Shown: positions 54,395-64,000 of the stretch, piece after piece
Numbering within the stretch: position 1 is the stretch's first letter
How the letters are laid out: each line of letters starts with the position of its first letter
From: Sepiola atlantica
Lineage: Eukaryota > Mollusca > Cephalopoda > Sepiida > Sepiolidae
NCBI GenBank assembly: GCA_963556195.1
Contig: OY744529.1
Span: forward strand, 63,074,580 to 63,138,579
Direction of reading: 5' to 3'
Length of the DNA: 64,000 nucleotides
Made by a program: the position numbers and the translations under genes
Notes under the pieces: generated by a model
Database searches by the model: none
Seen by the model: only the letters and a program-made list of their open reading frames with translations
Told to the model about the DNA's origin: nothing

Positions 54395-55445
54395 TGTATC
54401 TGGTTTGTTTCTGTACCATTTGCCTGTATGTTCAAAGTGCAGACGCTTGCATAGTTCCAAATAGACTACCATCCCCACACAGTCAGGAAAGAGATCAGGA
54501 ATTATTTTTCTGGAAGTCATGTCATATTCTTAACTTCTGCTTACCCACTAAGGTTATTTTTTTTACCCCTGATCCATCAATCATTCTCTCCACCCGAACT
54601 GAGGGCTTCCATTATGTAACATATGGTCGGTAAGCATTATTATTATATTATTATGATTATTATAATTTACTCACTAGGAGTTCTCACACAGGTCATCAGT
54701 GATTGCTCACCGACAACCGGTGGTATTCCCTGGAGTCTGAGTGACAACAAGTCTCCCCAGATTTCCAGTATTCTCCACCTCTTTTCGATAGCTACCGCAA
54801 ATAAATTTGCAGTATCACAACAGCCGTTTACCATTGATTTCTCGCTGGTAAGGACCATTGATGTTCTCTGGGGTTTGGGTGGCAATAAGCCTCCCCCAGG
54901 TCCCAGCAGTCTAACCGATTATTTTCCCTGGAACCTGAGTAACAATAGACCTTTTCAAAATTCCAGTACACACCATTTCCTTCCTATCGAGGTTTGGATG
55001 GTGCCATGGTCTTCCCATCCTCTCAGACTTTCCGTAGTCACTTTCCGTGGCTTCAATCGGTGTTTGTGCTACTGTATTTTTTCTAGAATAAAAAGAGGGA
55101 GGTAGCATTATTATTGTTATCTTACTCACTAAGAGTTATCGCATGAGTCATTACCATTGGTCACTCACTGCCAAAAACAGTTGTCGTTCCCTGGTGTCTG
55201 AGAGACAACAAGTCTCTCCGTATTTTCAGCATTCTCTGCTTCATTCAATCATCATTGCAAATCACTTTGAGTTTTCGCAACAGCAGTTTACCATTGAAAT
55301 CTTGCTGATAACGGCCAATGGCAGTCTTCGAAATTTGAGTGACAGTGACCCTGTTTAGGATTCCAGTATTCTTCATGCTCTTCTGGTGGAGGTTTGGATG
55401 GTGCTCTTTCTCCTTAGTCTTTGCATCCTCTGAGACTCTTCATGT
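54395..55445 (-). mobile_element. REL-LINE copies joined through (TAA)n tails
   Basis: At least three truncated copies in the minus direction. 54395-54630 is coding scrap (LCKRLHFEHTGKWYRNKP). 54660-55090 is X, whose tail is the (TAA)n tract at 54636-54668. 55125-55445 is another X, whose tail is at about 55105-55128. Each X ends GAGCAATCACTGATGAC-like, then ACTC(C/T)(T/A)AGTGAGTAA, then TAA units, and the next copy begins at once. Confidence 0.7.
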
Positions 55446-55449
55446 CATT

Positions 55450-56345
55450 TTGATTATACTCACTGGGAGTTCTCACACAAGTGGTTACCAGTGATTCCTC
55501 ACTGACAATAACAAGTGATGTTCGCCTGGAATCTGAGTAACAACAAGTTTACTCAGATTTCCAGCCCTTTCCACCTCTTTCGATAGCCTTTGGAACTTGA
55601 GTGACAATAAGCCTCTCCAAGGTTCCAGTACTCTCATAACTATCTCATTAGAGATCTGGTTGGTGCTCTTCCTCCCTGGTCTTTCCTATTTGATCCTTCA
55701 TAACCATTTTGTGTGCTATCAGCAGAGGCTGGTGCTACTTTTTCTCTCCTCTAAAGAGGGGGGGGGGGTCAGTTTATGAAATTTCTGGCAATTTTTGTAC
55801 CGTTGGATTCATGTGATTTTTCTCCCTTATTTTTTTTTACCTGTAGTTGATAAATGTTTGATGCTTATAAGGGTTGATTTCTGCATTTGAGGATTTTCCT
55901 TAATATTTCAGCTGTTTTCATCATTGCCATATATTGTATGGTCTCAGTCTTCCCTTTGTATGGTCTCAATATTCCCTTTGATTCTTATTTCTCCTAGTCT
56001 TTTTTTCCGGTTTTTGCGGGATCGTTCCAAGTGCTCCTAAAATTATTGGTATTATAGTGATTTTCTTCATGTTCCATATTCCTTTCAGTTCTTTGTCAAA
56101 TTGAATGTTTTTGATTGGTTTTTCTGCCTCCTGTGAACTGTTAGAACAGCGAAATCTACGATTTGGTAGATTTTTTCCTTCTTGTTGATTATTATCACAT
56201 CTGGTCTCCTTGCTTGGATGAGTTTGCCTTCATGTCCCCGGGGATTTTGTGATTTTCATTTTCCAATACTATCTCCAGTTTGTTTTTGTACCATTTGTCT
56301 GTATGTTCAAAATGCAGTCCTTCGCATAGTTCTGTCCAAAATGCG
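55450..56345 (-). pseudogene. REL-LINE endonuclease plus 3' UTR X, better preserved
   Basis: Minus reading from about 56340: LCEGLHFEHTDKWYKN, then IQARRPDVIIINKKEK and IYQIVDFAVL. This keeps the P-D...D motif of restriction-like endonucleases, with a Lys-rich stretch after it. Frameshifts follow, then X from about 55790 to 55450, starting at a C-run (55756-55767). The PD-(D/E) motif at the C-terminus places the family with R2/R4/NeSL-type LINEs rather than AP-endonuclease LINEs. Confidence 0.75.
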
Positions 56346-56361
56346 TCATTATTTCTCAAAA

Positions 56362-56575
56362 TAAGATCAAAGTGTAGTATCTGTTCTGATACTACTCTTC
56401 ATCTGTTCTGTCCTCCGTCATTAAAGGAGAAATCCTTCCAAACTGAACAAATTTTTATTTTTGTTCCAATCCAGAGTACCCCTTTTTAAGGAGCTGTATT
56501 TTCCCCACATTAAAAATCGACTCTGTGTCTAACTCTGCCCTCATCGGGAGCCAAGTAAATAGGAACTATCATTAA
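56362..56575 (+). mobile_element. U2-headed SINE, short type
   Basis: AATAAGATCAAAGTGTAGTA then TCTGTTCTGATACTAC (U2-like), CTGTCCTCCGTCATTAAAGG (possible stem II remnant), ATTTTTATTTTTGTTCCAAT, CCCCACATTAAAAATCGACT and GTGTCTAACTCTGCCCTC, ending AGTAAATAGGAACT. First of three SINEs in the same orientation in 850 bp. Confidence 0.8.
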
Positions 56576-56667
56576 TTTAATATTATCTTTGCATAACATT
56601 TTTACATTAAAAGGATGTTTTTATCGGCAAATAAAAAAGGGTTATTTATTTCTAATTGCTATACTAC

Positions 56668-56950
56668 ATGGCCTTCAGGCTAAAATTTAGCCTTTGGGCT
56701 AAAAAAGCAGAGTAAAGTATAGTTCTGCTCAGTCTCAGAAGGCCATCTTCCCTGGTATTACCTTCTCCTTCAGGAGGAGGATTGGTTTATTGTCGGTTGC
56801 TGGAGGCCCTTATCAGGGAATTCAAGTGGATCCAATCCAGGCTATTTTATAGCTTTCCAAAGTGTCTCCTTAGGGAAGCTGGATTTCTCACATTAAAGAA
56901 CCGACCTAAAGGCACATTGATTCTTTATTGGGAGAGAAAAGTAAATACCT
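56668..56950 (+). mobile_element. U2-headed SINE, long type, diverged
   Basis: The head is reduced (ATGGCCTTCAGGCTAAAATT and GTAAAGTATAGTTCTGC). The body has AGGCCATCTTCCCTGGTATT, ACCTTCTCC, TTATCAGGGAATTC, CACATTAAAGAACCGACC and GAGAGAAAAGTAAATA. Older than its neighbours by divergence. Confidence 0.65.
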
Positions 56951-56954
56951 GGCA

Positions 56955-57200
56955 TCCAGACCAGGATCAAAATGTAGTATCTGTTCCGGTGGGTTCTCAG
57001 GAGCCCATCCTCCTAGGCATTACCCCTCCTCTTTGGGAAGGAAGGTGATTTATTGACGATCGCCTGAGGCGTCCTCATTGGGAAATGCCAACAAGTTCGA
57101 TCATGCATTCGTCCACAGTGCTCCCTTTTTGAAGGAGATGGATTCCTAGAATACACTGACCTAGTGTCTAATTTTGCCTATCCGGGAGGTAGATAAACAA
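56955..57200 (+). mobile_element. U2-headed SINE, long type
   Basis: GATCAAAATGTAGTATCTGT, GCCCATCCTCCTAGGCATTA, CCCCTCCTCTTTGGGA, CGCCTGAGGCGTCCTCATTG, GGAAATGCCAACAAG and TGACCTAGTGTCTAATTTTG follow the 11600-11976 copy in order. It ends GGGAGGTAGATAAACA. Confidence 0.75.
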
Positions 57201-57239
57201 GCTATTACCCAGTTACGTGAGTCACCCATAAAATTAACT

Positions 57240-57915
57240 TGATGCTAAAAAGGATGCAATATTATTATTATTATCATTATTATTATTATTTATTCATGAG
57301 GAGTTCTCACACGATTGATCGCTCATCGGCAGAAACAGGTGGTGCTCCCTGGAGTCTGAGTGACAAGTTTTCCAATAATCTCTGCTTCTTTGCAAATCAC
57401 CTTGCATTTTTGCAACAGCTGTTTACCATTGATTTATTGCTGATAACAGCCATAATCTTTTTCTTGAATTTTAGGTAGCAAAAAGCCTCCTCAAGACTCT
57501 TGTATTCTCTGTGCACTTCCAGTGGAGGTCAGGTTGGTGCTCTCCCTCATCGGTGTTTCCATCCTTCTTGACCCTTTACGACCATTTTGTATGGTACCAA
57601 CCAATGTCTGTTTGTTTTTTAATATCTATCCTCATAGTTTTTGTTCCTTTTAATTCGTGTAATGCTCTTTCCTTTTTATTATTATTATTATTTACTCACT
57701 AGGAGTTTTCACACAAGTCATTATCAGTGATTGCTCACTAACAATAACAAGTGGGGTTCCCTGGAGTCTGAGTGACAAGACGTTTCCTCAGACTTTCAGC
57801 ACTCTCTGCCTCTTTCGATAATTGTTGCAATTCATTTTGTATTATCGCAGCAGCTGTCTACCATTGATGATGACCATTGGCTTTCTCTGGAAGTTGAGTG
57901 GCAATAAGCCCTCCA
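57240..57915 (-). mobile_element. Two tandem REL-LINE X copies with (TAA)n tails
   Basis: Minus order: copy 57915-57705 with tail (TAA)n at 57676-57695, then immediately copy 57670-57295 with tail (TAA)n at 57256-57292. Both carry ACTCAGACTCCAGGGA(A/G)C and GAGCAATCA. The second begins at TTTTTA just after the first tail. Confidence 0.75.
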
Positions 57916-58019
57916 AGCACTTGCGGAAATGCAAAGGAGTTGATAGGTAACGTTGCTAAGTAGGTGTATAGGTAAATAGTGTGAACAACTCTATTTACAA
58001 CCCTACGAGATATCGCAAT

Positions 58020-58031
58020 TGGGGGGGGGGG
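58020..58031. repeat. G-run
   Basis: About 12 consecutive G in otherwise ordinary sequence; one of about a dozen such runs in the window. Confidence 0.8.
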
Positions 58032-58240
58032 CTAACTCATAGCATAACAAACACCTTAGCAGTGGCATGCAGAGGTCTGGTGATGCCTTGGTGATGCTCG
58101 GGGCCAACTCCTTGATTGTATACCTCAAAGACTCAAGTATAACTCCTAGTACTAGGAAATATTATAAGAAAGGGAGATAGTTTGAATATGATTGAATGTC
58201 ACCCCCTGCACGCCATTGTACCTTAGACATGTTCATTTAA

Positions 58241-58568
58241 TCTATAATATGAAGGTAGTGTCTCTGTCTGTCTGTCTCTGTCTATCTGTCTGTCTGTCTC
58301 CGAGGATGTAATTTAAAACAAAGCCCATACCAAGATCAAACAACTATTCTGAGGTAATTTTTACAAGGAATCTAATGATGGTATTAATTTTGTATTAGTG
58401 AGTTTTACAATAATATTGGGGGAGGGGGTATGCGTTCGCACCGGACATCCAAACAAAAACAACAAAGACGATGTTTAACTTTAACATTGAAAACAATCTA
58501 AATTAAAAATAAGAATAAAATGGTAATATGGGAGTCAGGGCTGGGAGCAACACCGGGATACCTGCTAG
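58241..58568 (+). mobile_element. Helitron-like element, 328 bp
   Basis: The 5' end TCTATAATATGAAGGTAGTG with a CTGTCTGT-rich start, and the 3' end GGGAGCAACACCGGGATACC then TGCTAG (58568) followed by T. TC...CTAG with a GC-rich box before the end fits a non-autonomous Helitron-like element. No coding sequence. Confidence 0.6.
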
Positions 58569-58588
58569 TGTTTACATATTTTTCAAAT

Positions 58589-58772
58589 TTTGGCGCAGAC
58601 AGTTCCTATTTAAGTGCCTCCCCACAAGGGCAAATTTTAATGTGGGGGATATCCTGTTCCTCAAAACCGGGCACTCTGGGCTGGGACAAAAATAACAATT
58701 GTTCCAGTCGAGAAAGATTTCTCCTCCACTGACTGAGGACAGAACTGATAGTACAATTTGATCTCAGCCCGA
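58589..58772 (-). mobile_element. U2-headed SINE, short type (minus)
   Basis: Minus reading from 58772: GGCTGAGATCAAATTGTACT, ATCAGTTCTGTCCTCAGTC, GGAGGAGAAATC, ATTTTTGTCCCAGCCCAGAG, CCCCACATTAAAATTTGCCC and TTGTGGGGAGGCACTTAAAT, ending AGGAACTG. It starts about 20 bp right of the Helitron-like end. Confidence 0.75.
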
Positions 58773-58794
58773 TGGCGGAGATAGTCTGTAGTAG

Positions 58795-59572
58795 TTTTTT
58801 TTTTTTTTTTTTTGTAGCTATCGCTTCTTCTCAAAGTGTCTAGGTTGAGTGTTCGAATCTCAGAAGGTAGGAATAATATTGTTATTAAAAGAAATCTTGA
58901 GTATTGCTTAGTTTTACGGCTAGATAGGCAAGTATGTAATGAAACCGGTATTACATAGATCATTTCTCCAACCATAAACAGTAACACACACACACTGTGC
59001 AGAATACATACACGCGCACGCGCGCACGGGAGTTTCGGACCAGAATATCTAAACCAAAACTCCATTCAAAAATAGCCAATAAATACCAAACAAAAAGACG
59101 ATGTGTTTCATCTTTTTAACACGAATAAACAAAAATAAAGATATTTACCCGGTATGTAGATATTATTTGGCAGGCATTTAATCCGGAATAATTGAGGGCG
59201 GACCCCTGAAACTGAACTCCGGGGTCAGAGGAAAGTCCGACTTTTGCCATCCAACGATAAACAAGGAAAGAAAAGAGTGAAAGAGAGAAGGAGAGAGAGA
59301 GAGGGGAGAATGAAAGCAGAAAAAAAATGGTCCGAAAGGAAATCCTTCAAGAGAATCTCTTCTTTTTCTTCCGAGTTCTTGGGCGTCTGTAGAATAAACA
59401 ACAAACAACAAAATAAAAACAAGTCCCGTAGATGACAGAGAAGAACTGATACGGATTTGCACTGTAGTCAGGTACTTGTTGTAAAAAGATTGGCCGTAGT
59501 AGTTGTTTGTTTATCCTTGTAAAGTGGTTGTAGTTGTCCAATGTTCATATATGGAATTGAATAGTCGTAGTA

Positions 59573-59616
<44 letters not shown>

Positions 59617-60234
59617 TTGGCGACTGTCGATGGGAGGAGTCCAATTTTCTCAGCATCTATAAGTGATCGAAGGATAAACACTGCAGATGTGCAGAGTGGC
59701 AACCAACAGACAGCAGTAACAACGGTGGCGGGGTGGGGCAGAAAGGAGGGGTATTTACTCGTGTTGACGATAATGATATCATCTATGATTGAGTGGCGTT
59801 TTAGTGATGATTAGTATGATGGTGGTCGGTCACTTGTGTGGGGTCTGCCGTGTAGAAAGATCACAAGAGACGCGGTGTGTCTCTCGTGCAACTCATGTGA
59901 TGGGAACACATATATTAATCGGAAAACGGTTATTAAAGGGCCTGGAAATTAAAGAAACTAAGAAGACATTGAACTGAATAGATCGCAAACAAATGACGAC
60001 AGTGTGACTACATTGTTTTCCCAAATCGACCTAAAATAAGGAGTATTTCCCAAAACGCAAAACAAAGCATGAACAGATATTATTCAAGAAATCATGTGAA
60101 GAAATGTCCATTTACTCTACGCGTTTAGTGAGGACGATGTTATTTCAAATTTTCTTTTTTTTTTTTTTTTTTTTTTTTGGCTAAGAAAGCATACGCACAA
60201 GCCATGTAAGATAGGCAAAAATTTAATCAGAATT
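58795..60234. other. No gene; poly-T and (ATA)n
   Basis: Poly-T at about 58797-58812, (CA)/(CG) alternation near 58985-59025, (ATA)n at 59575-59615 and poly-T at about 60155-60178, just before the satellite. Open frames around 59178-59541 are short, overlapping and domain-free. Confidence 0.55.
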
Positions 60235-63200
60235 AGCTAAAATACTATTTCAAACTTGAGCGTGACAGGCCAAGGTACAGACTTACATATGGAGAGAGCA
60301 TCGTATAAAAATGCATGGAGACATTTAAAATTCTATTTCAAATTTGAGCGTGACAGATCAACGTACAGACACAGATAGAGAGAGCATCGTATGGAAATGC
60401 ATTAAGGCCTCTAAAATATGATTTCGAAACTTGGTGTGACAGACCAACGTACAGACTAACATATAGAGAAAGTACTATATAAATATACATGGAGGAAACT
60501 TAAATATACGTTTTTGTAACTTGAGCGAGACAGAAATACGTGCAGACTTACAGATTGAGAGAGCATCGTATAGAAATACATGGAAGAATTTAAAAATAAT
60601 ACTGAAAACTTGAGCATGACAGATCAGTGCACAGATTTACAGATGGAAAGAGAATCGTATAGCAATGTATGGAATCATTTAAAAACGTTATTTCAAATTT
60701 GAACGTGGCAGACCAACGTATAGACTTACAGAATGAGAGAGCATCGTATAGCAATGCATGGTAGCATTTTAAAATGTTATTTCAAATTTGAACGTGACAG
60801 ACCAACGTATAGACTTACAGAATGAGAGAGCATCGTATAGCAATGTATGGTAGCATTTAAAAATGTTATTTCAAATTTGAACGTGACAGACCAACGTATG
60901 GACTTACAGAATGAGAGAGCATCGTATAGCAATGTATGGAATCATTTAAAAATGTTATTTCAAATTTGAACGTGACAGACCAACGTATAGACTTACAGAA
61001 TGAGAGAGCATCGTATAGCAATGCATGGTAGCATTTTAAAATGTTATTTCAAATTTGAACGTGACAGACCAACGTATAGACTTACAGAATGAGAGAGCAC
61101 CGTATAGCAATGCATGGTAGCATTTTAAAATGTTATTTCAAATTTAAACATTATAGATTAACGTACAAACTTAGAGATGGAGTAAGAATCGTATAGAAAT
61201 GCATGGATGAATTTTCAAATGCTATTTCAAACTTGAGCAAGAGAGACTAACGTACAGACTTACAGATTAGGGAGCATCGTATAGAAATGCATGAAGGCCT
61301 CTAAAAATGTGTTTTAAAGCTTGACCGTGACAGTCCAACGTATAGACTTACAGATTGAGAGGGTGTCGTATAGAAATGCATGAAAGCATTCCAAATGCTA
61401 TTCCAAACTTGAGGGTGACAGACAAAAGTACAGAGTAACAGATTGAGAGAGCATCCTATAAAAAGGAATAGAGGCATCTGAAAATGCTATTTCAAACTTG
61501 AGTGCGACAGATCAACGTACACACTTATAGATGGAAAGAGCATCGTATAGAAATGCATAGACGAATCTAAAAATGCAATTTCAAACTTGAGTGCGACAGA
61601 TCAACGTACACACTTATAGATGGAAAGAGCATCGTATAGAAATGCATAGACGAATCTAAAAATGCAATTTCAAACTTGAGTGCGACAGATCAACGTACAC
61701 ACTTATAGATGGAAAGAGCATCGTATAGAAATGCATAGACGAATCTAAAAATGCAATTTCAAACTTGAGTGCGACAGATCAACGTACACACTTATAGATG
61801 GAAAGAGCATCGTATAGAAATGCATAGACGAATCTAAAAATGCAATTTCAAACTTGAGTGCGACAGATCAACGTACACACTTATAGATGAAAAGAGCATC
61901 GTATAGAAATGCATAGACGAATCTAAAAATGCAATTTCAAACTTGAGTGCGACAGATCAACGTACACACTTATAGATGGAAAGAGCATCGTATAGAAATG
62001 CATAGACGAATCTAAAAATGCAATTTCAAACTTGAGTGCGACAGATCAACGTACACACTTATAGATGGAAAGAGCATCGTATAGAAATGCATAGACGAAT
62101 CTAAAGATGCAATTTCAAACTTGAGTGCGACAGATCAACGTACACACTTATAGATGGAAAGAGCATCGTATAGAAATGCATAGACGAATCTAAAAATGCA
62201 ATTTCAAACTTGAGTGCGACAGATCAACGTACACACTTATAGATGAAAAGAGCATCGTATAGAAATGCATAGACGAATCTAAAAATGCAATTTCAAACTT
62301 GAGTGCGACAGATCAACGTACACACTTATAGATGGAAAGAGCATCGTATAGAAATGCATAGACGAATCTAAAGATGCAATTTCAAACTTGAGTGCGACAG
62401 ATCAACGTACACACTTATAGATGGAAAGAGCATCGTATAGAAATGCATAGACGAATCTAAAAATGCAATTTCAAACTTGAGTGCGACAGATCAACGTACA
62501 CACTTATAGATGAAAAGAGCATCGTATAGAAATGCATAGACGAATCTAAAAATGCAATTTCAAACTTGAGTGCGACAGATCAACGTACACACTTATAGAT
62601 GGAAAGAGCATCGTATAGAAATGCATAGACGAATCTAAAAATGCAATTTCAAACTTGAGTGCGACAGATCAACGTACACACTTATAGATGGAAAGAGCAT
62701 CGTATAGAAATGCATAGACGAATCTAAAGATGCAATTTCAAACTTGAGTGCGACAGATCAACGTACACACTTATAGATGGAAAGAGCATCGTATAGAAAT
62801 GCATAGACGAATCTAAAAATGCAATTTCAAACTTGAGTGCGACAGATCAACGTACACACTTATAGATGGAAAGAGCATCATATAGAAATGCATAGACGAA
62901 TCTAAAAATGCTATTTCAAACTTGAGTGCGACAGATCAACGTACACACTTATAGATGGAAAGAGCATCGTATAGAAATGCATAGACGAATCTAAAAATGC
63001 AATTTCAAACTTGAGCGAGACAGGGCAACGTACAGACTTGCAGATAGAGAGAACATCGTATAGAAATGCAAGGAGGTATCTAAAAATGCTATTTAAAACT
63101 TGAGTGTGGCAGACCAACGTACAGACTTACAGATGGAAAGAACAACGCATAGAAATGCATAGAAGCATCTAAAACTGCTATTTTGAATTTGAACGTGACA

Positions 63201-64000
63201 GACAAACGTATAGACTTACAAATGGACAGAGCATCGTATAGAAATGCATAGACGAATCTAAAAATTCTATTTCAAACTTAAACGTGATAGATCAATGTAC
63301 AGACATACAGATGGATAGGGAATCGTATTTAAATGCATGGAGGCATTTAAAAATGCCATTTCACATTTGAATGTGTCCGATTAACATACATACTTACAGA
63401 TTCTAGGAATATAGTATAGAAATGCATGGAAGCATTTTAAAATTTGAACGGAACAGAAAAACGAGCATCGTATAGAAATGCATGAAGGCATTCAAAAATG
63501 CTATTTCAAACTTAAGCGTGACAGATCAACGTACAAACTTAGAGATGGATAAATCATCGTATAGAAATGCATAGAGGGATCTAAAATCTCTATTTCAAAT
63601 TTGAACGTGAAAGATAAACGTACAGAATTAGAGATCGAAAGAGAATCATTTAAAAATGTACGGAGGCATCTAAAACTGTTATTTTCACTTTTGAACGTTA
63701 CAGACTAAGGTACAGACTTTCAGATACAGAGAGCATCGTATGAAAATGCATGGGAGCATCTAAAAATGCTATTTTAAATTTAAACATTACAGACCAACGT
63801 ACAGATTTAGAGATTTAGTAAGCACTGTATAGAAATGCATGGAGGTCTCTAAATTGTTTTGAAACTTAAGCCTGACAGACTAACGTATAGACTTACATAT
63901 TGAACGATCATCGTATAGAAATACATATGGGTGTAAAAAATATCATTTCAAACATGAGTGTGACAGATCAACAGTTTAAGAGAGTACTGTATAGAAATGT
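60235..64000. repeat. 89-bp satellite array, runs off the right edge
   Basis: About 42 tandem units with exact 89-bp spacing where measured (unit starts 61561, 61650, 61739; and 60741, 60830, 60919). The conserved core is GAGCATCGTATAGAAATGCA; another block is TTTCAAACTTGAGTGCGACA. There are three zones: diverged units (60235-60670 and 63000-64000), a moderately homogeneous subfamily with GAATGAGAG and AGCAATG (60680-61130), and a nearly identical block of about 16 units (61561-62990). The right end of the array is outside the window. Confidence 0.95.

Noticed and set aside
58770..58865. tRNA-like sequence split by poly-T
   Set aside because: GTGTTCGAATCTC looks like a B box, but the poly-T tract and lack of a cloverleaf make it unsupported; part of it overlaps a SINE head.
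60235..64000. CRISPR-like array
   Set aside because: The whole 89-bp unit repeats; there are no unique spacers. It is a eukaryotic satellite.

Overview
The window looks like intergenic and intronic DNA from a large, repeat-dense animal genome. The mix is best matched by a mollusc, and I favour a cephalopod such as an octopus; this is an inference from repeat families I recognise, not a demonstrated identity. Signs of an animal nuclear genome are strong AT bias, dense di- and trinucleotide arrays, a GT/AG-bounded receptor exon, many decayed LINE fragments, Tc1, hAT, Helitron and Penelope-like elements, and a 3.7 kb satellite array. There is no operon structure, and I could support no rRNA, tRNA or CRISPR array.

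The only convincing piece of a host gene is one coding exon on the minus strand (15519-15915, exon to 15967). It carries the N-terminus, TM1, TM2 and the first extracellular loop of a rhodopsin-family GPCR. The only intact TE gene is a Tc1 transposase (30904-31950) between clear inverted repeats. A decayed gene of unknown family lies at 23170-24117.

Layout: 1-4 kb holds a composite repeat (family T) with an internal 25-bp minisatellite, a U2-headed SINE and a LINE. 4-9.8 kb holds foldback elements and LINE scraps. 9.8-13 kb is a three-layer nest: U2-headed SINE in hAT in a Helitron-like element. 14-17 kb holds promoter-like repeats and the GPCR exon. 18-24 kb holds five LINE remnants and the pseudogene. 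26-33 kb holds LINEs and the Tc1 element. 33-48 kb holds dispersed families (W, T, Penelope, SINEs) and a telomere-like MITE. 48-58 kb holds a tangle of truncated LINE copies joined through (TAA)n tails, with several U2-headed SINEs. 60.2-64 kb is an 89-bp satellite running off the right edge.

The most interesting system is a multi-copy family of short retroposons whose 5' end is the 5' domain of U2 snRNA. It occurs at roughly ten places, in two body types, with a perfect target duplication at one site and a paralogous empty site at another. Second is a family of restriction-like-endonuclease LINEs (R4/Dong-like) whose 3' tails are (TAA)n and whose truncated copies stack tail to head, suggesting insertion into each other's tails. 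Third is a 185-bp MITE with an 8-bp target duplication and a degenerate TTAGGG-like core.
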